Source: Pseudomonadota bacterium
GTDB lineage: Bacteria > Pseudomonadota > Alphaproteobacteria > Rickettsiales > UBA1997
DNA: 6,091 nt
Assembly: GCA_009921385.1 (NCBI GenBank)
Contig: RFXY01000064.1
Coordinates: 1-6,091, forward strand
Reading direction: 5' to 3'
The notes under the pieces were generated by a model. It made no database searches. It saw nothing but the letters and a program-made list of their open reading frames with translations, and was not told where the DNA came from. Below are positions 1-5,846 of this stretch, piece by piece (within the stretch, counting starts at the first letter, position 1; every line of letters starts with the position of its first letter). Both the position numbers and the translations under genes were made by a program.

Positions 1-1
1 T

Positions 2-511
2 TTTGACGGCAGTGGCGATTTACCTTTTTTAGAAAATAATACAAACAACTTGCAACCCCTCAATTTTTATGGCAAAACCAAATTATGGGCAGAAGAGAAA
101 ATTGTTAAATCAGGCTGTTCTTATTTAATTTTCAGGGTTTCTTGGCTTTATAATTATAATCCAAATAGCAAAAATTTTGTCAATACCATAACCAAATTAG
201 CCCAACAAAAATCAACAATTAGTGTGGTGGGCGATCAAATCGGAAGCCCCACCGATGTAGATTTTGTCGCCAAAAACAGCATAAAATCTTTGTCAATTCC
301 AAGCGGAATATATCATCTAAACAACGGCATCTATATGTCGTGGCATCTTTTTGCTTGTCAAATACTAGAAAAATTAAAATCTATAGATCAAAACATAGTT
401 TTAAAAGATATTGTGGCAATAGATAGTTCGCAATATCCAACCAAAGCAATGAGGCCCAAAAATTCTAGATTAGACAATAGTAAAATAAAAACATTTATTT
501 TACTAGACTAA
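2..511 (+). CDS. rfbD: dTDP-4-dehydrorhamnose reductase, C-terminal part (5' end outside window)
   Basis: This is the C-terminal 169 residues of an RfbD/RmlD-type reductase, which makes dTDP-L-rhamnose from dTDP-4-dehydro-L-rhamnose with NAD(P)H for surface polysaccharide. The frame is open to the left edge, and the residues before the first internal start-like codon (TTG at 50) already match the family (FDGSG near the end of a strand, where relatives have VFDG), so the gene begins outside the window. Visible family motifs, numbered from the first complete codon, are the catalytic YxxxK of the short-chain dehydrogenase/reductase type (YGKTK, 23-27), RVSWLYN (45-51), VVGDQIGSPT (75-84), GIYHLNNG (102-109) and RPKNSRLDNSKI (151-162). 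The family is usually about 290 residues, so a little over half is present. The C-terminus looks intact. No other rhamnose-pathway gene is visible. The next gene is convergent, with 14 nt between stop codons and no clear terminator. Confidence 0.93.
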   Translation, partial: FDGSGDLPFLENNTNNLQPLNFYGKTKLWAEEKIVKSGCSYLIFRVSWLYNYNPNSKNFVNTITKLAQQKSTISVVGDQIGSPTDVDFVAKNSIKSLSIPSGIYHLNNGIYMSWHLFACQILEKLKSIDQNIVLKDIVAIDSSQYPTKAMRPKNSRLDNSKIKTFILLD

Positions 512-525
512 TTTTTCAAGCTTCA

Positions 526-867
526 TTAAAACATTTTTATTGCAGATTTAATTAGCCCCATCACTAATAAAATAACAATAAAAGCAACCAAACCATACCT
601 TATAAATAAATCTCTTATCGCCATTTTGCTCATCTGGCTTTTGTTATAACGAGAAGCCATATAGTTGGAATTTTTTTTCGCTTCAAGCAATTCTTCTTTT
701 TCAGCGATTTCTTCGTCGCTTAAATCTTGATAATCTTCGTTTTCTTCTCTTTTTTTCTTGGCAGAAAATTTACTTTGTGTTTTTGAATTATCTGGTGTAT
801 TCTTATTGTTTTGGTTTTGCATAAAATTATGCAAGGCATTTTTGTTGTTTGTGCTATTATTTTTCAT
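526..867 (-). CDS. small single-pass membrane protein, function unknown
   Basis: I do not recognise this 113-residue protein. Residues 1-35 are low complexity, rich in Asn, Lys and Thr. Residues 36-68 are highly charged (KKKREENEDYQ, then DLSDEEIAEKEELLEAKK) and likely helical or coiled-coil. Residues about 91-109 form one strongly hydrophobic membrane helix, followed by a short basic tail. This suggests a tail-anchored or single-pass inner-membrane protein with a cytoplasmic charged domain, which is inference. The ATG at 867 gives the longest form, but no Shine-Dalgarno sequence precedes it; the internal Met16 (822) is an alternative. The start lies 7 nt from the znuB start on the opposite strand, so the genes diverge and each promoter would have to lie over the other gene. 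It is probably a real gene because the charged-plus-membrane layout is coherent and the opposite strand here carries no better frame once znuB is started correctly. Confidence 0.6.
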   Translation of the reverse strand: MKNNSTNNKNALHNFMQNQNNKNTPDNSKTQSKFSAKKKREENEDYQDLSDEEIAEKEELLEAKKNSNYMASRYNKSQMSKMAIRDLFIRYGLVAFIVILLVMGLIKSAIKMF

Positions 868-874
868 AAATTTT

Positions 875-1660
875 ATGTTAATTGCTATTTTATTTAAGCC
901 ATTTTTAGCTTTATTGCTTTTAAGCTTAGTTACCTCACTGTTTGGCCCAATAGTTTTGTGGCAAAAACTTACCTATTTTAGCGATGCTATGGCTCATTCA
1001 CTAATTTTAGGATTAGTTTTAGCAAACTTTTTGCCCAATCAACAAAACTTGATTTTATTATTGTTTGTGCTGTTTTTTATTATAATAATTAATTTTTTAA
1101 TATACAAAAATTTTTTTCAACACACCGCAATCATTATGGTTGTTGCCTATTTTTGTATTTCTTTAGCTTTTTTAATTAACGATATTAGTATGCAAAAATT
1201 TAATTTTAACACACTGCTGATGGGCGATGTGCTGGCTATTAATTCTCAAGATATCTTGATTTTGCTGATAATTGCTTTATTTTCTTTGGGTTATTTGTAT
1301 TATTTTTTTAACGATATTTTGTTTATTGTTATTAACGAAGATTTGGCAAAAACACAGCATATCGCAGTGGCAAAAATCAAATTTTGCACTACCATCGTTT
1401 TGGGCTTGTTGATTGCATTTGCTTTAAAAATTGTTGGAGTGTTTTTGGTTTCTGCTTTATTGATTTTACCTGCTTGTATTGCCAAAATTTTCGCCAAATC
1501 GCCACAGCAAATGTTGTTTTTTAGCCTATTATTTTCGTTATCTTTAACTTTTGTTGGCATTGCAATTGCCAGTCAATATAATTTAAGCATTGCTCCTACT
1601 TTAACTTTGACAATGATTGGTTGTTTTTTTTGTTGCAACTTTTTTGTTAAAAAATCATAA
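875..1660 (+). CDS. znuB: zinc ABC transporter permease ZnuB
   Basis: This is the membrane permease of a ZnuABC-type zinc importer of the ABC-3 (metal) family: two ZnuB copies form the inner-membrane channel, powered by ZnuC and fed by the periplasmic binding protein ZnuA. The protein is almost wholly hydrophobic, with several membrane helices. Family motifs are GPIVLWQKLTYFSDAMAHSL (24-43), the MGD segment (116-118), and VGVFLVSALLILPACIA (187-203), where relatives have VG-LLV-ALLI-PAA-A. I chose the ATG at 875 over the upstream in-frame ATG at 758. It gives 261 residues, the same length as E. coli ZnuB, starts where family members start, and avoids a 39-residue extension that would lie inside the opposite gene. 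No Shine-Dalgarno sequence is visible. znuA and znuC are not in the window, so the transporter genes appear scattered. ABC-3 permeases also carry manganese or iron, so the zinc assignment rests on overall resemblance. Confidence 0.88.
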   Translation: MLIAILFKPFLALLLLSLVTSLFGPIVLWQKLTYFSDAMAHSLILGLVLANFLPNQQNLILLLFVLFFIIIINFLIYKNFFQHTAIIMVVAYFCISLAFLINDISMQKFNFNTLLMGDVLAINSQDILILLIIALFSLGYLYYFFNDILFIVINEDLAKTQHIAVAKIKFCTTIVLGLLIAFALKIVGVFLVSALLILPACIAKIFAKSPQQMLFFSLLFSLSLTFVGIAIASQYNLSIAPTLTLTMIGCFFCCNFFVKKS

Positions 1661-1716
1661 TTAAAATAAATTTTGGATGCAACAGTGCCTTAAAATAAAA
1701 AACCACAATTATCACC

Positions 1717-3993
1717 ATGTCAGAAAATAATGCTTTAAAATATATTGTTACACAAATATTGCTAAAACTATTGGGTGTTTGTTTGATTTTGCTTGCTGTT
1801 TCTTATGCTTTAATTTTGTTTAGTTTTGATGGCAACGATCCTGCTTTTTCTAATTCAATTACCATTGCTACCGACGATGTGCGAAATTTTTTTGGTATTT
1901 TAGGGGCAAAAATTGCCGATTTATCTCTGCAAATATTTGGCTTGGCGAGCTGGTTTTTTGTGTTGCTGTTGTGGTTTGTTGGTATGAAAATTTTTAACAA
2001 ACAAATTATTAAGCATTTTGCCTTAAAACTCATCGCCTTACCCTTTATTTTATTAAATTTTTGTTTATTTCTAGCTTTTTTGCCTAATTTTAACTGGTGG
2101 GATTTTGTTTCTTTTGGCGGGGCGGTTGGTTTTTTCTTGCTAAAACTTTGTCATCAAAATTATTTTGTTTATTTGTTTATTGGTTCTTTGTTGTTGCTTT
2201 TGTTTTCTTTTTCTTTTGTTTTTGATGTTTCGTGGCAAGATTGGCGATATGTTTTTCGTTATTCTATGGCAATTTTTCGTTTTTTTAGCGAATATTTTTA
2301 TCAAAAAATTTGTTCTTTATTAACCAAAAAAAATCTCGAAACATCTGCAAAAAAATCAAAATTACCAATGCCAAAAATAGAGCCAAAAGAAGAGCGGATC
2401 TCTACTAAACATAACAACATTACCACTCAAAAACAGCTGTTAAAAAACCTAAAAACCAAACAAAATGGCCCAGATTATCAACTTCCTACTGTCAATTTGT
2501 TGCAACCAATTGCCGAAAATAATCATAAAAGAATCAACAAAGAAACCCTTGATCATCAAGCAAAAATGCTCCTTAAAGTGTTAGAAGATTTTGGAGTCTA
2601 CGGCAATTCTCTTGGTGCCAAAGTGGGGCCTGTGGTAACTTTACACGAATTTGAGCCATCGGCAGGCACCAAGGCGGCTCGGGTTATTTCGTTGGCCGAC
2701 GATATTGCTCGGTCGATGAGTACCATTTCGGCTCGAATGGCGGTGATACCAGGTAAAACCTCTATCGGCATTGAGTTGCCTAATTTAAAAAGAGAAGCTA
2801 TCTTTTTAAGAGAATTGTTAGAATCTGAGCAATATCAAGATTCTTTTCACAATTTGCCCATTATTTTAGGCAAAAACATTGCAGGCGAACCGCTGATCGC
2901 CGATTTAGCTAAAATGCCTCACTTGTTGATTGCAGGCACCACGGGCTCGGGCAAATCGGTGGGCTTAAATGTGATGATTTTATCTATTTTGTTTAAATTA
3001 AGGCCCGATGAGTGCCGTTTTATTATGATTGATCCAAAAATGCTAGAGCTTTCAATTTATGACGGCATCCCGCACCTGCTTTCGCCTGTGGTAACCGAGC
3101 CTGGCAAGGCGGTGATTGCTTTAAAATGGGTGGTGGCAGAAATGGAAGAAAGATATCGTTTAATGTCGAGTTTTTCGGTGCGAAACATTGCTGGCTATAA
3201 CGAAAAAGCCGAAAAAGCCTTGGTGAGTGGCGAAAAATTACTCAAAAAAGTGCAAACAGGCTATGAGCCCACAAACGGCAAGCCGATTTTTGAAGAAATA
3301 GAATTTGAGCCAAAAAAATTACCTTTTATCATCGTGATTGTCGACGAAATGGCCGATTTAATGTTGGTGGCAGGTAAAGACATTGAGGGTTCGGTGCAAA
3401 GGTTGGCACAAATGGCAAGGGCGGCGGGCATTCATCTGATTATGGCTACACAACGACCTTCGGTTGATGTGATTACTGGGGTGATTAAAGCCAACTTTCC
3501 TACTCGAATTTCTTTTCAGGTTACTTCACGTATTGATAGTCGCACTATTTTGGGGGTGCAAGGGGCAGAGCAACTTTTGGGGCAAGGCGATATGATTTAT
3601 ATGTCGGGTGGTAGTAAAATGACTCGAATTCATGCTCCATTTTGTTCGGATAGCGAAATCGAAGGTATAGTGCATTTTATTAAACAACAAGATTTTATGC
3701 ACCTGCAAAATCAAGCAGAAAACATCGATTTTGAAAATTTTAAACAACCCGAAGGCAAGCAAAATGGCTCTAATTCTTTTTTACCCGATGAAAGTGGGCA
3801 AGGTAGCGACCAAGATCTCTACCGACAAGCTTTGGCGATTGTGAAAAGAGACAAAAAACCATCAATTAGTTATGTGCAAAGGCAACTTCGCATTGGCTAT
3901 AATCGGGCGGCAATTTTAATTGAAAGAATGGAGGCAGAAGGTGTTATTTCTGCCCCCAATATTTCTGGTAAACGTGAACTTTTGGAGGAATAA
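1717..3993 (+). CDS. ftsK: DNA translocase FtsK
   Basis: FtsK is a septum-anchored, ATP-driven DNA pump that clears chromosome ends from the closing division site and helps resolve chromosome dimers with XerCD. The 758 residues show all expected parts. The N-terminal membrane domain has helices at about 15-36, 69-92, 101-124 and 149-171. A short basic, Lys/Asn-rich linker spans about 195-255. The alpha domain runs from about 260 to 385. The RecA-like motor has Walker A GTTGSGKS (407-414, Lys413), Walker B IIVIVDE (Asp543, Glu544) and the signatures AQMARAAGIHLIMATQRPS and ISFQVTSRIDSRTILG. The C-terminal gamma winged helix (about 700-758) contains QRQLRIGYNRAA, the part that reads the KOPS polarity sequence in relatives. 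The length is usual for alphaproteobacteria; enterobacterial FtsK is longer because of its linker. The 56 nt upstream holds neither a clear Shine-Dalgarno sequence nor a convincing promoter. The gene is intact and followed 4 nt later by tolQ. Confidence 0.97.
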   Translation: MSENNALKYIVTQILLKLLGVCLILLAVSYALILFSFDGNDPAFSNSITIATDDVRNFFGILGAKIADLSLQIFGLASWFFVLLLWFVGMKIFNKQIIKHFALKLIALPFILLNFCLFLAFLPNFNWWDFVSFGGAVGFFLLKLCHQNYFVYLFIGSLLLLLFSFSFVFDVSWQDWRYVFRYSMAIFRFFSEYFYQKICSLLTKKNLETSAKKSKLPMPKIEPKEERISTKHNNITTQKQLLKNLKTKQNGPDYQLPTVNLLQPIAENNHKRINKETLDHQAKMLLKVLEDFGVYGNSLGAKVGPVVTLHEFEPSAGTKAARVISLADDIARSMSTISARMAVIPGKTSIGIELPNLKREAIFLRELLESEQYQDSFHNLPIILGKNIAGEPLIADLAKMPHLLIAGTTGSGKSVGLNVMILSILFKLRPDECRFIMIDPKMLELSIYDGIPHLLSPVVTEPGKAVIALKWVVAEMEERYRLMSSFSVRNIAGYNEKAEKALVSGEKLLKKVQTGYEPTNGKPIFEEIEFEPKKLPFIIVIVDEMADLMLVAGKDIEGSVQRLAQMARAAGIHLIMATQRPSVDVITGVIKANFPTRISFQVTSRIDSRTILGVQGAEQLLGQGDMIYMSGGSKMTRIHAPFCSDSEIEGIVHFIKQQDFMHLQNQAENIDFENFKQPEGKQNGSNSFLPDESGQGSDQDLYRQALAIVKRDKKPSISYVQRQLRIGYNRAAILIERMEAEGVISAPNISGKRELLEE
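3984..3988 (+). promoter_or_regulatory. ribosome binding site for tolQ
   Basis: GGAGG lies inside the last codons of ftsK, 9 nt before the ATG at 3998. It is the clearest Shine-Dalgarno sequence in the window. It settles the tolQ start at 3998 over the in-frame ATG at 3920, which would add 26 residues entirely inside ftsK. Its position before the ftsK stop suggests translational coupling. Confidence 0.85.
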
Positions 3994-3997
3994 CCTT

Positions 3998-4684
3998 ATG
4001 ACTAAAACTTCTTTTTCTATGCTAAATCTTATCTTGCAGGCAGATTTTGTGGTGCAGTTAGTGATTATTATTTTGGTTGGAGCATCAATCTTTTCGTGGG
4101 CGACGGTTTGTGATAAATTTTTTAAATTTCGTCTGCTGAAAAAAAGAAGCGACGAATTCGAAGATTTGTTTGAACAGCATCTAAATATAGATCAAATCTA
4201 TGACTTTGCCACTAAAAACAACAATCATCCGCTGGCAAGAATTTTTCTTTCTTGTTTGCACGAATGGAAAAACAATGATGTTCACATTGTTGTTAGCAAG
4301 GGTGTTGAAAAAATTGATTCTTTTAAAACGAGGCTAAATAATGCAATGCAAATTGCTTGCAATAAATCGTTGCAAAAAATTGAGCACGGCCTAAATGTGT
4401 TGGCAATTATTGGCTCGATCACCCCTTTTGTTGGTTTATTTGGCACGGTTTGGGGTATTATGAACTCTTTTCAAAGCATTGCTCTTAGCAAAAACACTAG
4501 TCTTGCGGTGGTTGCCCCTGGCATTGCCGAAAGTTTGCTGGCCACTGCAATTGGCTTGTTCGCAGCAATTCCTGCAGTGTTTTTTTATAATGTGTTTAGT
4601 GCCAAAATTAATCACTTTCAAGAACGAGCCAACAATTTTTGCCTCACTCTTTTTAACCTACTTTCACAAGAACTCGATAAATAA
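3998..4684 (+). CDS. tolQ: Tol-Pal system proton-channel subunit TolQ
   Basis: TolQ is an inner-membrane subunit of the TolQ-TolR proton-driven motor, which through TolA, TolB and Pal draws in the outer membrane during division. The 228 residues match the family length (230 in E. coli). There are three membrane helices: about 18-38, 132-155 and 174-198, with a large cytoplasmic loop between the first two. The signature GLFGTVWGIMNSF (146-158) and the run APGIAESLLATAIGL (173-187) are typical of the MotA/TolQ/ExbB family. Thr150 and Thr183 are 33 residues apart, the same spacing as the two pore threonines of E. coli TolQ. TolQ is favoured over ExbB by the GTVWGIM segment and the total length. 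It is probably co-transcribed with ftsK, with a 4 nt gap. No tolR follows; a repeat array begins 1 nt after the stop codon. Confidence 0.92.
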   Translation: MTKTSFSMLNLILQADFVVQLVIIILVGASIFSWATVCDKFFKFRLLKKRSDEFEDLFEQHLNIDQIYDFATKNNNHPLARIFLSCLHEWKNNDVHIVVSKGVEKIDSFKTRLNNAMQIACNKSLQKIEHGLNVLAIIGSITPFVGLFGTVWGIMNSFQSIALSKNTSLAVVAPGIAESLLATAIGLFAAIPAVFFYNVFSAKINHFQERANNFCLTLFNLLSQELDK

Positions 4685-4685
4685 T

Positions 4686-4737
4686 AATTTCCCTTCTTTT
4701 TACAAAAAATGGTGCCTGCGAAGTTTTGGGGTAGTGT
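4686..4737 (+). repeat. repeat core copy 1, degenerate
   Basis: It begins AATTTCCCTTC and ends GGGGTAGTGT, so both module edges are recognisable. The internal AAGGGGTGG has decayed to AAAAAATGGTG and the CCCC/GGGG hairpin no longer pairs well. This is the oldest-looking copy and directly follows the tolQ stop codon. Confidence 0.65.
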
Positions 4738-4758
4738 CGTCTAGCAGAACTCGATCAG
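4738..4758 (+). repeat. conserved repeat linker 1
   Basis: These 21 bases begin CGTCTAGCAG and join two core copies. They differ at two bases from the 21-base linker at 4990-5010. The 22-base linker at 5062-5083 shares the first half. Confidence 0.8.
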
Positions 4759-4827
4759 AATTCCCCTTTTGTAGAAGGGGTGGATTTTCGCATAAGTGCA
4801 AACTTATGCGAAAAGACGGGGTAGTGT
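4759..4827 (+). repeat. repeat core copy 2, with 13-bp inner hairpin
   Basis: This 69-base copy is full length. The first hairpin pairs CCCCTTTT (4763-4770) with AGAAGGGG (4773-4780) over a GT loop, with one G-T wobble. The second pairs 4785-4797 with 4802-4814 (TTTTCGCATAAGT and its exact complement) over a GCAA loop. The module closes with ACGGGGTAGTGT. Confidence 0.9.
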
Positions 4828-4877
4828 TGGGAGACGATCGCAAATGTTTTTTCAAAAGATCTTACCGTGTGTTGCCG
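4828..4877. other. single-copy spacer between the two inverted repeat arms
   Basis: These 50 bases separate the plus copy from the inverted copy and are not clearly repeated elsewhere in the window. They would form the loop of the large inverted repeat. No open frame, tRNA-like fold or convincing promoter is visible here. Confidence 0.6.
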
Positions 4878-4936
4878 ACACTACCCCGTCTTTTTTGCTA
4901 TCGCAAAAAATCCACCCCTTCTAAAAAAGGGGAATT
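4878..4936 (-). repeat. repeat core copy 3, inverted
   Basis: Read on the minus strand, this 59-base copy matches copy 2: the first 30 bases with one mismatch and the last 17 bases exactly. The middle differs completely in sequence and length (12 bases against 22), yet is again a perfect hairpin: TTTTTTGC (4891-4898) pairs with GCAAAAAA (4903-4910) over TATC. The outer stem pairs 4915-4920 with 4927-4932. Confidence 0.88.
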
Positions 4937-4955
4937 TTGCTCCGCATTCGATCTG

Positions 4956-4989
4956 AATTCCCTGCACTAACGAAGCGCTGGGGTAGTGT
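4956..4989 (+). repeat. repeat core copy 4, internally shortened
   Basis: Both edges are present (AATTCCC at the left, GGGGTAGTGT at the right) but the CCCC/GGGG hairpin is missing, leaving 34 bases. The interior resembles copy 1 (CCTGC, then CGAAG before the right edge), so both may derive from the same variant. It is preceded by CGATCTG, the end of a linker. Confidence 0.6.
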
Positions 4990-5010
4990 CGTCTAGCAGA
5001 TCTCGATCTG
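4990..5010 (+). repeat. conserved repeat linker 2, self-complementary
   Basis: These 21 bases begin CGTCTAGCAG. The second part is a perfect hairpin: CAGATC (4997-5002) pairs with GATCTG (5005-5010) over TC. The matching part of linker 1 has two mismatches in this stem, so the linker fold is not conserved. Confidence 0.8.
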
Positions 5011-5061
5011 AATTCCCCTTCTGTAGAAGGGGTGGCGGGCGAAGCCCGGACGGGGTAGTAT
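5011..5061 (+). repeat. repeat core copy 5, best-preserved outer hairpin
   Basis: This 51-base copy has a perfect 8-bp outer hairpin, CCCCTTCT (5015-5022) with AGAAGGGG (5025-5032) over GT. It also has a short inner hairpin, CGGGC (5036-5040) with GCCCG (5044-5048) over GAA. The right edge reads GGGGTAGTAT, one base different from the other copies. Confidence 0.88.
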
Positions 5062-5096
5062 CGTCTAGCAGTTCTCGGTGTAAAATTCCCCCCTGT
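5062..5096 (+). repeat. repeat linker 3 and truncated start of core copy 6
   Basis: The 22-base linker (5062-5083) again begins CGTCTAGCAG. It is followed by AATTCCCC and a few weakly matching bases, then the repeat stops at 5096, directly against the stop codon of the minus-strand metalloprotein gene. The sixth copy is therefore only a stub. Confidence 0.7.
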
Positions 5097-5846
5097 TTAA
5101 ACTAGCAAAGAATTTAGCTGTTGTTTGCAAGCTTGCCAATTAGGCAAATATTGAGTCATATAATTTTTAAACCTTTGGTTGTGTTTTCTTTCAAACAAAT
5201 GCACCATTTCGTGCACCACCACATATTCGAGGCAGTGCAGCGGTTTTTTGGCTAGCTCTAAATTGATGATGATTTTTTTCTTGCCAATGTGGCAACTGCC
5301 CCATCTGGTTTTCATTTGGCGAATTTGCAACTCGGCAATTTGTAAATTCATAGTTTTTTCCCATTTGGCAATGAGTTGCCACACGATTTCTGTAAGTTGT
5401 TTACGATACCAATTTTGCAATAAATGTTTTTTTTCTGCTTCACCAAAATGATTTTTGATGTTTAAAATAATATGCCCATCAATAACCTCTGCACTAGCTT
5501 TTTTGATGGTTTGCACCACTTCTAGCAAATATTTTTCACCTAAAAAATAATGCTCTTCGTTGTTTGCATAAGCTTTTTTTGTTTCTCTTTCTTTGCTTAA
5601 CATTTTGGCTTGATGTTTTTTTATCCAGCTCAGCTTGGTTAGGGCAAACATTTTGATATTTTCGAGTTTCATTCTTTTTGGGGCAGAAATTCGCACTTTA
5701 CCAAGTGGCGGCAAAATGGTAAGATGCAAATTTTTGATGTTTTTTAAAATAACCTCAATGTTGATTTCGTCTAAATTTATTTGGTGCATTTTAATATTCT
5801 GGCTTTTTAATATTCTAGTTTTGGCTTTGATAATGGCACTGTTCAT
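5097..5846 (-). CDS. YgjP-like (COG1451) zinc metalloprotein, HExxH type
   Basis: This 249-residue protein is a full-length member of the YgjP/COG1451 (DUF45) family, a metallopeptidase-like fold related to SprT and M48 proteins. The C-terminal half carries the family block QMKTRWGSC (177-185), INLELAKKPLHCLEYVV (194-210) and the metal site HEMVH (212-216). A further His222 gives HExxH-x5-H, so His212, His216 and His222 are the likely ligands and Glu213 the likely general base. The N-terminal part has the usual strand-rich region (LHLTILPPLGKVRISAP, 40-56). There is no signal peptide or membrane helix, so it is probably cytoplasmic. The substrate is unknown to me. I prefer the ATG at 5846 because it overlaps the upstream stop codon (TAATG) and has AAGG 4 nt before it. 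Met20 (5789) would give a more typical N-terminus but has no ribosome site. The repeat array abuts its stop codon. Confidence 0.87.
   Translation of the reverse strand: MNSAIIKAKTRILKSQNIKMHQINLDEINIEVILKNIKNLHLTILPPLGKVRISAPKRMKLENIKMFALTKLSWIKKHQAKMLSKERETKKAYANNEEHYFLGEKYLLEVVQTIKKASAEVIDGHIILNIKNHFGEAEKKHLLQNWYRKQLTEIVWQLIAKWEKTMNLQIAELQIRQMKTRWGSCHIGKKKIIINLELAKKPLHCLEYVVVHEMVHLFERKHNQRFKNYMTQYLPNWQACKQQLNSLLV

Larger units (their letters stand above)
4686..5096. repeat. array of GC-rich modular palindromic repeats between convergent genes
   Basis: This 411-base stretch has no credible gene and is visibly richer in G+C than its surroundings; the copy at 5011-5061 has 31 G/C in 51 bases. 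It is built of core modules that begin AATTCCCC and end GGGGTAGTGT, joined by linkers that begin CGTCTAGCAG. Positions 4719-4783 and 4971-5035 are a direct repeat at an offset of 252 with 59 of 65 bases identical and no gaps. There are four plus-oriented copies (4686-4737 degenerate, 4759-4827, 4956-4989 shortened, 5011-5061), one inverted copy (4878-4936) and a copy start at 5084. Such short, palindrome-rich, non-coding repeats resemble REP/BIME or MITE-like elements. I see no transposase, and the family name is unknown to me. The array starts 1 nt after the tolQ stop and ends against the stop codon of the next gene. Confidence 0.9.

Noticed and set aside
512..540. A terminator between rfbD and the small minus-strand gene
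   Set aside because: Only the 6-base palindrome AAGCTT is present; no stem strong enough to call.
758..874. A 39-residue N-terminal extension of znuB from the ATG at 758
   Set aside because: It lies wholly inside the opposite small gene and exceeds the family length. The ATG at 875 gives the expected 261 residues.
1300..1560. Minus-strand 86-codon frame inside znuB
   Set aside because: It is a shadow of a well-supported gene, with no family resemblance.
1661..1716. A promoter before ftsK (TTGGAT at 1673 with an A/T-rich -10-like stretch)
   Set aside because: The better -10 match (TAAAAT, 1691) is only 12 nt away. The one at a usable distance is poor, and in such AT-rich DNA chance matches are expected.
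3526..3762. Minus-strand 78-codon frame inside ftsK
   Set aside because: It is opposite the conserved motor region of ftsK, whose reading is certain. It has no ribosome site or domain.
3920..3997. A 26-residue N-terminal extension of tolQ from the ATG at 3920
   Set aside because: It lies inside ftsK without its own ribosome site, while the ATG at 3998 has GGAGG at the right distance and gives the family length.
4479..4970. A 163-codon plus-strand open frame running from tolQ into the repeat array
   Set aside because: Its first part is the +1 frame of tolQ and the rest translates the palindromic repeats. Its composition is not protein-like, and it has no ribosome site.
4686..5096. Possible CRISPR array
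   Set aside because: The repeated parts are long, palindromic, of varied length and in both orientations. The variable parts are self-complementary hairpins, not unique spacers of even length, and no cas gene is nearby.
4686..5096. Canonical intrinsic terminators within the hairpins
   Set aside because: The strong stems are followed by G-rich sequence (GACGGGG or TGGCGGG) rather than a run of T on either strand, so a standard terminator cannot be called, though the region may still end transcripts.
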